64,000 nt of DNA from Microcella frigidaquae (GTDB taxonomy: Bacteria; Actinomycetota; Actinomycetes; Actinomycetales; Microbacteriaceae), in NCBI RefSeq assembly GCF_014200395.1, contig NZ_JACHBS010000001.1:682001-746000 (forward strand), written 5' to 3'. Shown here piece after piece: positions 26,402 to 34,346 of this stretch. The notes beneath the pieces were generated by a model that worked only from the letters and a program-made list of their open reading frames with translations, searched no databases and was not told where the DNA came from. A program made the translations under genes and the position numbers. Position 1 is the first letter of the stretch; every line of letters starts with the position of its first letter.

Positions 26402-26922
26402 GCCTTCACGTACGACGCGTAGGAGGCGCGGATCTTGTTGACCTTGGGCAGGGCGACGGCGAGGCAGTAGCCCTGCCCAGGGTTCTTCGCGAAGAAGTCC
26501 TGGTGGTACTCCTCGGCGATGTAGTACGGGCCGAGCTTCTCGATCTGGGTGACGATGCCGCCGTCCCAGTACTCCGATGCCCGGTCGCGCGCGGCCTCGA
26601 ACAGGGCCTTCTGCTCGTCGTCGGCGTAGAACATCGCCGAGCGGTACTGGGTTCCGATGTCGTTGCCCTGACGGTTCAGCTGCCGCGGGTCGTGCAGTGT
26701 GAAGAAGACGTCGAGGATCACGTCGGCCGGGATCACGTCGGGGTCGAAGGTCACCGCCACGGCCTCGGCGTGACCGGTCGAGCCGGTGCACACCAGCTCG
26801 TAGCTCGGGTTCACGACATGGCCGCCGGTGTAGCCCGACACCACGTCGTGAACGCCGTCGAGAACGCGATAGACCGCGTCGAGGCACCAGAAGCAGCCGC
26901 CGGCCAGGTGGAAGGTTCGCAT
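26398..26922 (-). CDS. msrA: Peptide methionine-S-sulfoxide reductase A
   Basis: A 174-residue enzyme that repairs oxidised methionine (S form) using thioredoxin. The catalytic motif GGCFWC is at 8-13 with C10 as nucleophile, followed by the family blocks GYTGGHVVNPSYE and GHAEAVAV. The HDPRQLNRQGNDIGTQYRS substrate segment and a late cysteine (C154, in GQGYC) for the disulphide relay are also present. Length is standard. It is divergent from the aldo/keto reductase gene, and both appear leaderless. Confidence 0.95.
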   Translation of the reverse strand: MRTFHLAGGCFWCLDAVYRVLDGVHDVVSGYTGGHVVNPSYELVCTGSTGHAEAVAVTFDPDVIPADVILDVFFTLHDPRQLNRQGNDIGTQYRSAMFYADDEQKALFEAARDRASEYWDGGIVTQIEKLGPYYIAEEYHQDFFAKNPGQGYCLAVALPKVNKIRASYASYVKA

Positions 26923-26928
26923 AGGCGA

Positions 26929-26934
26929 ATACTA
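26929..26934 (-). promoter_or_regulatory. -10 box for leaderless msrA
   Basis: The minus strand reads TAGTAT 6 bases before the msrA ATG. No ribosome-binding site lies in between. Confidence 0.55.
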
Positions 26935-26973
26935 GGCGGCCCGCTCGTGCACGAGCCGGGCATCCGCCGGTCG

Positions 26974-26979
26974 TACGCT
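26974..26979 (+). promoter_or_regulatory. -10 box for the leaderless aldo/keto reductase gene
   Basis: TACGCT lies 6 bases before the ATG at 26986. It forms the second half of the divergent pair with msrA in a 63-bp gap. Confidence 0.5.
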
Positions 26980-26985
26980 GTGTGC

Positions 26986-28008
26986 ATGGCCGACACCCAC
27001 GACGCGTACCTCGCCGCCGACGACCGCTACGACCGCCTTGAGTACGCGCGGGTCGGGCGCAGCGGGCTGCGGCTGCCGCGCATCTCGCTCGGCCTCTGGA
27101 ACAGCTTCGGCGACGACCGCCCGCTCGCGACGCAGCGCGCGATTCTGCGCCGCGCCTTCGACCGCGGCGTGACCCACTTCGACCTGGCGAACAACTACGG
27201 GCCGCCCGCCGGCAGCGCCGAGCAGAACTTCGGCACGATCCTCGCGCAGGACTTCGCCCGCTACCGCGATGAGCTCATCATCTCGACGAAGGCCGGGTAC
27301 TACATGTGGCCCGGGCCGTACGGCGAGTGGGGGTCGCGCAAGTACGTGCTGAGCTCGCTCGACGCGAGCTTGCAGCGCATGGGCCTCGACTACGTCGACA
27401 TCTTCTACCACCACCGCCCCGACCCCGACACGCCCCTCGAGGAGACCATGGGCGCCCTCGCGAGCGCGGTGCAGAGCGGCAAGGCGCTGTACGTCGGCAT
27501 CTCGAACTACGACGCCGAGCAGACGCGCGCCGCGCACCGCGTGCTCGCCGACCTGGGCGTTCCGCTGCTGATCCACCAGCCCCGGTACAACATGTTCGAC
27601 CGACGCATGGAGGAGGGGCTGCTGGATGCTCTCGCCGAGCTCGACCTCGGCAGCATCGTCTTCTCGCCGTTGGCGCAGGGGCTGCTCACCGACCGGTACC
27701 TGGGCGGCGTGCCCGCCGACTCGCGCGCGGCCGAGGGGCGCTGGATCACCGCCGACACGATCGACGACGAGTACCTGGAGCGGGCTCGAGCGCTCAACGC
27801 GATCGCCGAGGCGCGCGGGCAGTCGCTCGCGCAGCTGGCCCTGCTGTGGGTGCTGCGCCACCCGCAGGTGACGAGCGCTCTCATCGGCGCGAGCAGCGTG
27901 CGCCAGCTCGACAACAGCCTCGACACGCTCGAGGGGCCCGCGCTGACGGCCGACGAGCTCGCGGCGATCGAGCCGCACGCCGTGCACGGCACCGGCTCGC
28001 GCCGCTGA
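26986..28008 (+). CDS. Aldo/keto reductase, YghZ/Kv-beta-like subgroup
   Basis: A 340-residue NADPH-dependent (beta/alpha)8 oxidoreductase. The catalytic tetrad can be placed at the aspartate and tyrosine of FDLANNYGP, the lysine of ISTKAGY and the histidine of IFYHHRPD. NADPH-binding segments SPLAQGLLTDRYL and LIGASSVRQLDNSL near the C-terminus fit the subgroup that reduces L-glyceraldehyde 3-phosphate and methylglyoxal. Divergence from msrA suggests a shared link to oxidative or carbonyl stress. Confidence 0.92.
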   Translation: MADTHDAYLAADDRYDRLEYARVGRSGLRLPRISLGLWNSFGDDRPLATQRAILRRAFDRGVTHFDLANNYGPPAGSAEQNFGTILAQDFARYRDELIISTKAGYYMWPGPYGEWGSRKYVLSSLDASLQRMGLDYVDIFYHHRPDPDTPLEETMGALASAVQSGKALYVGISNYDAEQTRAAHRVLADLGVPLLIHQPRYNMFDRRMEEGLLDALAELDLGSIVFSPLAQGLLTDRYLGGVPADSRAAEGRWITADTIDDEYLERARALNAIAEARGQSLAQLALLWVLRHPQVTSALIGASSVRQLDNSLDTLEGPALTADELAAIEPHAVHGTGSRR

Positions 28009-28074
28009 CCGCGCGCGACTCCCCCGCACCACCCCTCACCCTCCTCGCCACCCCCGACCTCGGAAAGACGCGCC

Positions 28075-29052
28075 ATGGGATACGTCTACGCCCTCCTCGC
28101 CGCCGTGCTGTTCGGCGCGAACGGCAGTGTCACGAAAGCGACGATGGAAGCGGGACTCACCCCCGCGCAGGTGACGGAGTTCCGCCTCGTCGGCACCGCG
28201 ATCATCGCCGGGCTCGTGCTTCTCGTCATCGACCGCAGGGCGTTCCGCCTGCCGCGGTCGCAGTGGCTGATCATGATCGTGCTGGGCGTGTTCGGTGTCG
28301 CCCTGCTTCAGGCCACCTACGCCGCGGCCGTGCAGCTGCTGCCTGTCGGCATCGCCCTGCTGCTCGAGTACACCGCCGTCGTCATGGTGGCGCTGGTCGC
28401 CTACTTCATCTTCCGCGAGCCCGTGAAGGCACGCCTGTGGGTGGCCATCGCCTTCGTGCTGCTCGGCCTCGCGGTCGTGGCGCAGGTCTGGGCGAGCACC
28501 CTCGACGCACTCGGCGTCGTGCTCGCGCTCGCCGCGGCCGTCTGTCTGGCCCTCTACTTCTTGATCGGCGAGCGGCAGGTCGCCCGCACCTCGCCGCTGG
28601 CCGTGTCGTTCTGGACGATGTCGATCGCGGCCGTGTTCTGGAGCTTCGTCTCCGGCTGGTGGGAGCTCTCCCCCGGGTTCCTCACAACCCCCGTCGACCT
28701 GGGCGGGGTGCACGGCGAGTTCCTGGTGCCGATGGCGGTGCCGCTGGCCTGGAACATCCTGCTGGGCTCCTTCGCCCCCTTCCTGCTGAGCCTCGCGGCG
28801 CTCGGGCGCCTGCCGGCGACGGTGGCCGGCATCACGGCGTCGAGCGAGGTCGTCTTCGCCTTCGCGGTCGCCTGGATCTGGCTCGGCGAGGCCCTGACCC
28901 TGGTGCAGGTGATCGGGGCCGCCGTCGTGCTTGCGGGCGTCATCCTGGCGCAGACGGCTCGAGTGTCGAAGACGGTCGTCGATGCCGACCTGGCCCTCGC
29001 CACCGGCCCGATCACGATCGTGCGCGAATCCGACTCACCCTCAAGGACCTAG
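28075..29052 (+). CDS. EamA-family (DMT) transporter
   Basis: A 325-residue membrane protein of ten segments in two EamA repeats (about 1-140 and 150-290), with the typical GYVYALLAAVLFGANGSVTK start. The second repeat ends in VFAFAVAWIWLGEALTLVQVIGAA. Family members export amino acids or metabolites. GGAAAG is a weak ribosome-binding site before the ATG. It follows the reductase by 66 bases on the same strand. Confidence 0.9.
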   Translation: MGYVYALLAAVLFGANGSVTKATMEAGLTPAQVTEFRLVGTAIIAGLVLLVIDRRAFRLPRSQWLIMIVLGVFGVALLQATYAAAVQLLPVGIALLLEYTAVVMVALVAYFIFREPVKARLWVAIAFVLLGLAVVAQVWASTLDALGVVLALAAAVCLALYFLIGERQVARTSPLAVSFWTMSIAAVFWSFVSGWWELSPGFLTTPVDLGGVHGEFLVPMAVPLAWNILLGSFAPFLLSLAALGRLPATVAGITASSEVVFAFAVAWIWLGEALTLVQVIGAAVVLAGVILAQTARVSKTVVDADLALATGPITIVRESDSPSRT

Positions 29053-29073
29053 CCATGACCCCCGTTCGGGGGG

Positions 29074-29079
29074 TAGCCT
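29074..29079 (+). promoter_or_regulatory. -10 box for the leaderless gene at 29087
   Basis: TAGCCT lies 7 bases before the ATG. No Shine-Dalgarno sequence is present. Confidence 0.5.
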
Positions 29080-29086
29080 GCCCGTC

Positions 29087-29809
29087 ATGGACTGGGGGAA
29101 CAGTGCTTTGCAATGGCTGGCGTCGGAGGAGGGGTGGCGCGTGCTCTCGGGCGCGATCATCCCGGCGCTCGCGATCATCACCGCCGGCATCATCGCGGCC
29201 CTGATCGGGCGGGGCACCACGCGGCGCCTCATCGCGATGCAGCAACGGGATGCTCTCGGGGCCGCACTCGGAGGCTTCCTGCTCGCGGGCCGCAAGGCCG
29301 CGGAGTGGACCGTGCTGAGCGACCTCGAACGCGCGCAGCTCGACCACCTCATCGCGGAGGCCGAGACCCGCATCCGTCTGCTGCCGATCGCCGGCGCCGG
29401 CCTCGCCGCGTCGTGGGCCGCCCACGAGCTCGCCGCGATGAAGCGCGATTCGGCGGGCTTCCAGTTCCAAGCCCAGCAGACCCTCGCCGAGTACCGCGAC
29501 CGACTGGTCGCCTGGAGCGAACGGCCGCGGCAGGCGAAGAAGCTGTTCGGGGCCGACCTCGAGCGGTGGCGCTACGAGGAGGCCGCGACGCCGTCCGACG
29601 ACGGCCCGACCACCCGCGGCGGCGGTGAGGGCGCGCACGCCCCCGAGGACACCTGGATTCCGCAGACTTCCGCGAGCGAGCCCTCGCCGCTGACGCCGGA
29701 GCCGCCGACCGCGGTCGCGACGGCGACCGGCAGCATGCCGCTCATCATCACCTCGCCGCTGCCGGCGAGCACGGTGCGCGACCGCGTGCTGCCCGCCTCG
29801 GCGGGCTGA
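29087..29809 (+). CDS. Hypothetical protein with one N-terminal membrane segment
   Basis: This 240-residue protein has one hydrophobic helix at about 21-42, then a helical basic domain (about 45-165) and a long proline/threonine-rich disordered tail (170-240). No enzymatic motif is seen. The ATG at 29087 gives MDWGNSALQW and sits at leaderless distance from a -10 box; an in-frame region further upstream is out of character. It converges on the PLP decarboxylase gene, with 21 bases between stop codons. Confidence 0.7.
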   Translation: MDWGNSALQWLASEEGWRVLSGAIIPALAIITAGIIAALIGRGTTRRLIAMQQRDALGAALGGFLLAGRKAAEWTVLSDLERAQLDHLIAEAETRIRLLPIAGAGLAASWAAHELAAMKRDSAGFQFQAQQTLAEYRDRLVAWSERPRQAKKLFGADLERWRYEEAATPSDDGPTTRGGGEGAHAPEDTWIPQTSASEPSPLTPEPPTAVATATGSMPLIITSPLPASTVRDRVLPASAG

Positions 29810-29830
29810 GCCGGACCGGGCGGCGATCCC

Positions 29831-31225
29831 CTAGTGGGTCGCCTCGTACGCCCGGCGCGACCACATCGAGACGTGGTGGTGCATCTCGGGGATGAGCGGC
29901 TCGTGCTCGGGCTTCATCAGCACGCTGCGCATGATGCGCCCGCGCTCGGCGTCCTCCTCGAGGTGGATGCCCCGGGCGCGCAGCTGGGCAGGGGTGACGA
30001 CGTAGGTCGCCAGGTGCGTCTGCTGGGGGCGCGTGGTGTCGGCGGCGAACTCGAAGATCGCGTGGCTCACGCGGTCGAGCTCCGACATCGAGGTGACCCT
30101 CGGCAGGTAGGTGATGATGTCGAGCTCGGGGCGCTGATAGGGCTGCAGGATGTCCGACTCGGCGATGAGCCCGTGCCAGGTCTGCGCCGCGCGGTAGCCG
30201 GGCAAGACGATGCCGCCGAGCCCCTGCTTCGTGAGCGGGAAGACCTTGAGCGTCGCCCACAGCGCCGCGGCGCTTGCACCGGCGCGCGAGCACTCGAGCT
30301 GGATCTCGCCGAAGTGCCGCTCGGTGCTCGCGAAGTACGTGTACGGCGACTCGTGGTGGTAGAACCGCAGGATCGACTGGTCGGTGAACAGCACCGCGCC
30401 GCAGCCATAGGGCTGGAGGCCGTGCTTGTGCGGGTCGACGACGACCGAGTCGGCGTCCTTGATCGCCCGGAAGTGCCGCGCCGTCTCCGGCTCGAGCTCG
30501 TCGGCGATGATCGAGAAGAATCCCCCGTAGGCGGTGTCCACGTGCACACGGGCGCCGTGCGCCCGTGCGAGCGGGATGATGTCTGCGAGCGGGTCGACGG
30601 CGCCGAGCCCCGTCGTGCCGAGGGTCGCGACGACGACGCCGATGCGCCCGGTCGCGAGCTCGCGCTCCAGGGCGTCGAGGCTCATGCGGCCGTCAGCCTC
30701 GGTCGGGATCCCCACCGTCGGCATGCCGAGCACCTCTCCCATGCGGGCGTGCGTGTAGTGGGCATCCGCCGAATGCGCGATAGCCGAACCGGGCGCAATC
30801 TCTCGGCTCACCCACAGAGCCTCGAGGTTGGCCGTCGTGCCGCTCCAGGTCAGGTGACCCATGTAGTCGACGGGGTAGTCGAACATGGCGGCGAGCTGGT
30901 CGAGGACCTCGTGCTCCATGGCCGTGGTGGCCCGGCTGGCGTCGATGGAGTGGTTGTTGGGGTTGAGCTGCATGGTCGCGATGTAGGCGGCCATCGCGAC
31001 CGGATGCGGCGGCTTGAGCATCTGCCCGGCGTACTGCGGGTGGAAGTACGGGAAGTTGTCGTCGAGGCGCTCCACAAGCTCGGCGAGCACGCCTTCCACC
31101 TGGTCGGGGTCGACGTGCTGGCTGGGATGCACCTCCCACTGCCCGTACGTGTCCTTCAGGGTCTGGATGCCCTGGATGGCCTGCGGTAGCAGCTCCTCCA
31201 GGGTGACGGCACGCTTGTGGCCCAC
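29831..31225 (-). CDS. Pyridoxal-phosphate decarboxylase (aromatic amino acid / glutamate type)
   Basis: A 464-residue group II decarboxylase. The Schiff-base lysine is K267 in VDPHKHG. The cofactor ring-stacking histidine region HSADAHYTHARM lies near 151-162, and the HVDTAYGG aspartate is at 230. The HPQYAGQMLKPP segment near the N-terminus binds substrate in tyrosine and glutamate decarboxylases. The product would be an amine such as tyramine or GABA; I cannot fix the substrate. The GTG at 31225 has AAGGAG just upstream, and the leader starts near 31251. Confidence 0.9.
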   Translation of the reverse strand: MGHKRAVTLEELLPQAIQGIQTLKDTYGQWEVHPSQHVDPDQVEGVLAELVERLDDNFPYFHPQYAGQMLKPPHPVAMAAYIATMQLNPNNHSIDASRATTAMEHEVLDQLAAMFDYPVDYMGHLTWSGTTANLEALWVSREIAPGSAIAHSADAHYTHARMGEVLGMPTVGIPTEADGRMSLDALERELATGRIGVVVATLGTTGLGAVDPLADIIPLARAHGARVHVDTAYGGFFSIIADELEPETARHFRAIKDADSVVVDPHKHGLQPYGCGAVLFTDQSILRFYHHESPYTYFASTERHFGEIQLECSRAGASAAALWATLKVFPLTKQGLGGIVLPGYRAAQTWHGLIAESDILQPYQRPELDIITYLPRVTSMSELDRVSHAIFEFAADTTRPQQTHLATYVVTPAQLRARGIHLEEDAERGRIMRSVLMKPEHEPLIPEMHHHVSMWSRRAYEATH

Positions 31226-31257
31226 GCCGCACTCCTTCGTGTCGGGGATGTGCGGCG

Positions 31258-31263
31258 AGTCTA
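31258..31263 (-). promoter_or_regulatory. -10 box for the decarboxylase gene
   Basis: The minus strand reads TAGACT, giving a leader of about 26 bases that contains the AAGGAG ribosome-binding site. Confidence 0.5.
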
Positions 31264-31290
31264 GCGCGCGGTCGTTCGGGTGCGTACGAC

Positions 31291-31773
31291 CTAGGTGCCC
31301 TTCTCGTCTTTGCGTGTCTCGCCCGTGCGCGTGGCATACGAGAAGAGCGCCAGGCCGGCGACGATCGCACCGGCACCGATGCCGTAGGACATGACGTCAG
31401 CAGCCCGGTTCGCGTCGACCAGGACGCCGACGAAGATCACAGCGATGATCGCCACCACGACACCGACGAGTTTCGACTTCAGGTCGTCCAGGTTGGTGAC
31501 CCGCAACCACGCGGGCACCGGAAGATCGGCGTCGACGAACAGCTCGTAGAGGCCGTAACCGATGACGAGCAGCACCGTGCCGAGCAGAATCGCGTCGATC
31601 GCGGTGAGAACATCGACCGTCGTCGTCTTGAGGTCGGCCCCGAACCACACGGTGTCGACGATGACCATGACCGTCGCGACCGAACCCTGGAGCATGAGCA
31701 AGATGCCGCCGAGGATGGCGGCCACAGCAGGGAGGGCGACCACGAAACGGGTGGCGCCGAGGAGGCGTCGCAT
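31291..31773 (-). CDS. YqhA / UPF0114-family membrane protein
   Basis: This 160-residue protein has three or four hydrophobic segments (about 8-30, 50-76, 98-120 and 128-146). The inner sequence DAILLGTVLLVIGYGLYELF followed by LDDLKSKLVGVVVAI is characteristic of the YqhA family, whose function is unknown. It starts 10 bases after the end of the alpha/beta hydrolase gene but has its own leaderless -10 box. Confidence 0.88.
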   Translation of the reverse strand: MRRLLGATRFVVALPAVAAILGGILLMLQGSVATVMVIVDTVWFGADLKTTTVDVLTAIDAILLGTVLLVIGYGLYELFVDADLPVPAWLRVTNLDDLKSKLVGVVVAIIAVIFVGVLVDANRAADVMSYGIGAGAIVAGLALFSYATRTGETRKDEKGT

Positions 31774-31780
31774 GGCGCCG

Positions 31781-31786
31781 ATGCTA
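31781..31786 (-). promoter_or_regulatory. -10 box for the leaderless YqhA-type gene
   Basis: The minus strand reads TAGCAT 7 bases before the ATG. Its first three bases are the stop codon of the upstream hydrolase gene. Confidence 0.5.
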
Positions 31787-32764
31787 CGTCGTGCTGGCTC
31801 CGAGCCAGGTGAGGAGTGCGGCGACGAACTGCTCGGGCCTCTCCTCGTGCGGCAGATGACCCGCGTTCGGGATCACCACCAGCTCGACATCGGGCAGCAG
31901 GGTCGCGAGCCGCTCGGTGTCGGCCGTCGCGACGATGGTGTCGGTGGAGCCCGTGATGAGCAGAGTCGGCACGGAAAGCGCGTCGAGGTTCGTCGCGAGC
32001 GCGTTGTCGCGCGGGGAGGTCGTGAAGCGCCACAGCGCGGCCTCCCAGCCGATGACCGTCAGCGGCGCCCGGTACCCGGCGCGCACGGCGTCGGTGAGCG
32101 CGGCCGGGTCGGCGAAGCTCTGCTCGAGGATCTGATCTCCCGACGATGCGATGCCCTGCACGAGCAGGGGGCCGAGGCGGTCGATCTGCGGGAGGCCGAG
32201 CACCGGGGTCAGCCAGGCGGGGGGCCCACCGCCGCCGAGCACCGCGGGTGCGACCAGCACCAGTCGGTCGACGCGGTCGGGGTGGAGGCGGGCGTACTCC
32301 CCGGCGACGAGGCCGCCGGCCGAGTGGCCGACGAGGATCACGTCGCGGGCATCCGCGAACCGGTCGATGACCGCGTCGAGCAGCGCGAGGTTGCCGGGCA
32401 CGCCGTAGGGGTTCTCGCCCTGCCACCCGGTGGGACGCTCGGTGAAGCCGAAGGCGGGGCGGTCGTAGGCGACGACGTCGCCCAGCACGGCGAGCGGCTG
32501 CAGCACCTCGCGCCACGAGAACGTGCTCGCGCCGAAGCCGTGCAGCAGCACGATCACCGGCGGGTCGGCGCTCTCGCCCGAGTAGGTGGCCGTCTCGACG
32601 TGAACGCTGAGACCGCCCACCTCGACGAACTCCGCACCCGGCCCGGCGGCCTCGCGCTCGGTCAGCGTGCCCGAGGTCTCGACCGGCACCAGGAACGGCA
32701 CGATCAGCGCGGCGAGCACGCCGCTGAGCAGCGCCCACACCGCCGCCCGTCGAAACCGCTTCAT
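31784..32764 (-). CDS. Alpha/beta hydrolase, membrane-anchored
   Basis: A 326-residue hydrolase. An N-terminal hydrophobic segment (about 7-28) acts as an anchor or signal. The oxyanion motif HGFG lies at 75-78 and the nucleophile elbow GHSAGG has S148. The acid is probably in LITGSTDTI and the histidine in PNAGHLPHEE. Substrate unknown. The ATG at 32764 is chosen over the GTG at 32773 because it is preceded by both AGGGG and a TAGCGT -10 box at leaderless distance. It is the last chromosomal gene before the prophage. Confidence 0.9.
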   Translation of the reverse strand: MKRFRRAAVWALLSGVLAALIVPFLVPVETSGTLTEREAAGPGAEFVEVGGLSVHVETATYSGESADPPVIVLLHGFGASTFSWREVLQPLAVLGDVVAYDRPAFGFTERPTGWQGENPYGVPGNLALLDAVIDRFADARDVILVGHSAGGLVAGEYARLHPDRVDRLVLVAPAVLGGGGPPAWLTPVLGLPQIDRLGPLLVQGIASSGDQILEQSFADPAALTDAVRAGYRAPLTVIGWEAALWRFTTSPRDNALATNLDALSVPTLLITGSTDTIVATADTERLATLLPDVELVVIPNAGHLPHEERPEQFVAALLTWLGASTT

Positions 32765-32771
32765 ACCCCTC

Positions 32772-32777
32772 ACGCTA
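32772..32777 (-). promoter_or_regulatory. -10 box for the hydrolase gene
   Basis: The minus strand reads TAGCGT 7 bases before the ATG at 32764. Confidence 0.45.
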
Positions 32778-32800
32778 GGCGCTCACGCCCAGCGTCTGCC

Positions 32801-32956
32801 GAGACGCGAAGCGCGGCGACCGCGCTCGGCGCGCGGAAGCGCCACTGCGCCGCAGAAGCGGCGGCGCAGCCAGACAGCACGGTCGAGACGCGAAGCGGCG
32901 TGACCGCGCTCACGCCGCGGACGCGGCGCTGCGCCGCAGAAGCGGCGGCGCAGCCA
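32801..32956. repeat. Two tandem 72-bp repeats, each with two hairpins
   Basis: Copies at 32801-32873 and 32885-32956 both begin GAGACGCGAAGCG and end GCGGCGGCGCAGCCA. Each contains a 9-bp hairpin with a CCGCGC loop (one G-G mismatch in copy 1) and a perfect 9-bp hairpin, CTGCGCCGC with GCGGCGCAG. They lie directly downstream of the tRNA-Thr 3' end at attL, so on the minus strand they could act as terminators. They may also be a dispersed genomic repeat. Together with attL they fill the 32774-33135 gap. Confidence 0.75.
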
Positions 32957-32966
32957 ATATACGCCG

Positions 32967-33010
32967 CGCCCTCGGCAGGAATCGAACCTGCGACCAAGAG
33001 ATTACAAGTC
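32967..33010 (-). repeat. attL: 3' half of a tRNA-Thr(TGT) gene
   Basis: Reading the minus strand, ACTTGTAATCTCT gives an anticodon loop with TGT. A perfect T-arm (GCAGG-TTCGATT-CCTGC) and the acceptor strand CGAGGGC plus one base follow. The bases before the loop are GGGG, which pair poorly with the 3' stem, and no D-arm or 5' acceptor strand (GCCCTCG expected) exists upstream. This is a tRNA 3' fragment beside an integrase, the usual sign of phage integration. The whole gene should be rebuilt at the far end of the prophage. Confidence 0.8.
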
Positions 33011-33135
33011 CCCGGTACCGGCCAAGACCCGCCCCACCAACCGACGCGACCGCGGCACGGGGCCCTCCAACCGCGTCCGCTAGACCCAGTTGACGGGCTA
33101 GAACAACCGCCGTACGGGAAGTTGACTCACGTTCC

Positions 33136-34029
33136 ATGAACGCCGAAGACACCCTCACCTACTGGGCCGCCTACATGCGCGCCCAACACTGCACTGAACG
33201 CACCATCCGCGAACGGATGATCTTCATGCGCTCCGTCCTCCGCCACACCCAAGCCGAGAACTTCGACCAGATCACCAAGCCGCAGCTCATCACCTTCCTC
33301 GGCCGCCCCGACCTCACCGGCCGCACCAAACAGAACTACCGCTCCGCCCTCCACACGTTCTTCACCTGGATGCAAGACGAAGGCCTACGCCTCGACAACC
33401 CCGCCGCACGCCTCCCCCGCCCCCGCGTCGAATACCGCGAACCCAACCCCGTCAGCACCGAGAACATCCAGACCCTGCTGACCTCAGGCATCCGCGGCCG
33501 CACCGTCATGATGGTCCTCCTCGCCGCCTACCAAGGCATGCGCGCCTCCGAGATCGCCGCCGTCCACGGCTCCGACATCGACCTCACCGCCGACACCATC
33601 ACCGTCCGCGAAGGCAAAGGCCGCACCACCATCACCCGCCCGCTACACCCGCTCGTGCGCAACCTCGCCATCGCCGAGTCCTACCCGACCGACAGCTGGT
33701 GGTTCCCCGGCCTCATCGACGGCGAACACGTGCGCGGCAAATCGGTCTCGAGCACGCTCAACGCTGCGTTCCGCCGCGCCGGCATCACCGGCCACCGTGC
33801 GCACGACATGCGCAAATGGATGGGCACCACCCTGCTCGAGCTCGGCGCTGACGGTATCGACGTCCAGCATGCACTCCGGCACCGCGACCAGCAGACCATC
33901 CACGTGTATGTCCGGCCCGGCCAGGATCGCCTCAGAACGGTGATCGAGGGCCTTCCCAGAGTGCACGTCCCCATGAGCCCAGAGGCGGCCGCACGCCGCC
34001 GCACGCGACCACCCAACCGGGTAACCTGA
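33136..34029 (+). CDS. int: Phage tyrosine integrase
   Basis: A 297-residue site-specific recombinase. The N-terminal SAM-like core-binding domain (1-95) is followed by the catalytic domain with R136 (GMRASEI), K161 (EGKGRT), H223-x-x-R226 (HDMR), H249 (LRHRD) and the nucleophile Y258 (HVYV). It catalyses integration and, with an excisionase, excision at the tRNA-Thr site 125 bp to its left. It lacks the long arm-binding N-terminus of lambda Int. It is transcribed away from attL and ends 7 bases before a tRNA gene. Confidence 0.93.
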   Translation: MNAEDTLTYWAAYMRAQHCTERTIRERMIFMRSVLRHTQAENFDQITKPQLITFLGRPDLTGRTKQNYRSALHTFFTWMQDEGLRLDNPAARLPRPRVEYREPNPVSTENIQTLLTSGIRGRTVMMVLLAAYQGMRASEIAAVHGSDIDLTADTITVREGKGRTTITRPLHPLVRNLAIAESYPTDSWWFPGLIDGEHVRGKSVSSTLNAAFRRAGITGHRAHDMRKWMGTTLLELGADGIDVQHALRHRDQQTIHVYVRPGQDRLRTVIEGLPRVHVPMSPEAAARRRTRPPNRVT

Positions 34030-34036
34030 CGGTCGA

Positions 34037-34109
34037 GCCCCCGTAGCTCAATGGATAGAGCATCGGCCTTCTAATCCGGTGGTTGCAGGTTCGAATCCTG
34101 CCGGGGGCG
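34037..34109 (+). tRNA. tRNA-Arg (TCT)
   Basis: A complete 73-nt cloverleaf: acceptor GCCCCCG with CGGGGGC, D-arm TAGCTCAATGGATAGAGCA, anticodon loop CTTCTAA (TCT, reading AGA), and T-arm GCAGG-TTCGAAT-CCTGC. No CCA is encoded. It lies inside the prophage directly after int, so it is probably phage-borne. It would help to read AGA codons, which are rare in high-GC hosts. Confidence 0.92.
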
Positions 34110-34152
34110 CAGACCTGAAGGTGACCAAAAAGTCACCCAAGGAGTCACCACC

Positions 34153-34341
34153 ATGAAGCTGTTCAGCAAGATCATCAGCGGCATCGGCCTGGTCACGCTC
34201 GTGATCATGGGTATCGCCGCACTGTTCCTCACCGGGTACGCTCTGCAGCTCAGCGGCTGGGGGTGGGTCGCGATCGTCGCGATCTTCGGTCTGGTCGGCT
34301 ACTGCCTGTACGACATCCTCCGGGACGAGAAGAGCAAGTAG
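34153..34341 (+). CDS. Small two-helix membrane protein
   Basis: A 62-residue protein with two hydrophobic segments (about 10-32 and 36-54) and a charged C-terminus (DILRDEKSK). CAAGGAG precedes the ATG. A short dyad, GGTGAC-CAAAAA-GTCACC (34120-34137), lies between the tRNA and this gene and may terminate the tRNA transcript or be a regulatory site. Its position next to int, on the strand opposite the lytic genes, suggests expression in the lysogen, perhaps in superinfection exclusion. Function unknown. Confidence 0.7.
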   Translation: MKLFSKIISGIGLVTLVIMGIAALFLTGYALQLSGWGWVAIVAIFGLVGYCLYDILRDEKSK

Positions 34342-34346
34342 CCGGG

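Noticed and set aside
32967..33060. A complete tRNA-Thr gene at this place
   Set aside because: The T-arm and anticodon loop are good, but no D-arm or 5' acceptor strand pairs with CGAGGGC upstream; it is only the 3' half.
34037..34109. tRNA-Arg as the prophage attachment site
   Set aside because: The integrase lies to its left and phage genes follow to its right, so it would leave int outside the prophage. The tRNA-Thr fragment explains the boundary better.
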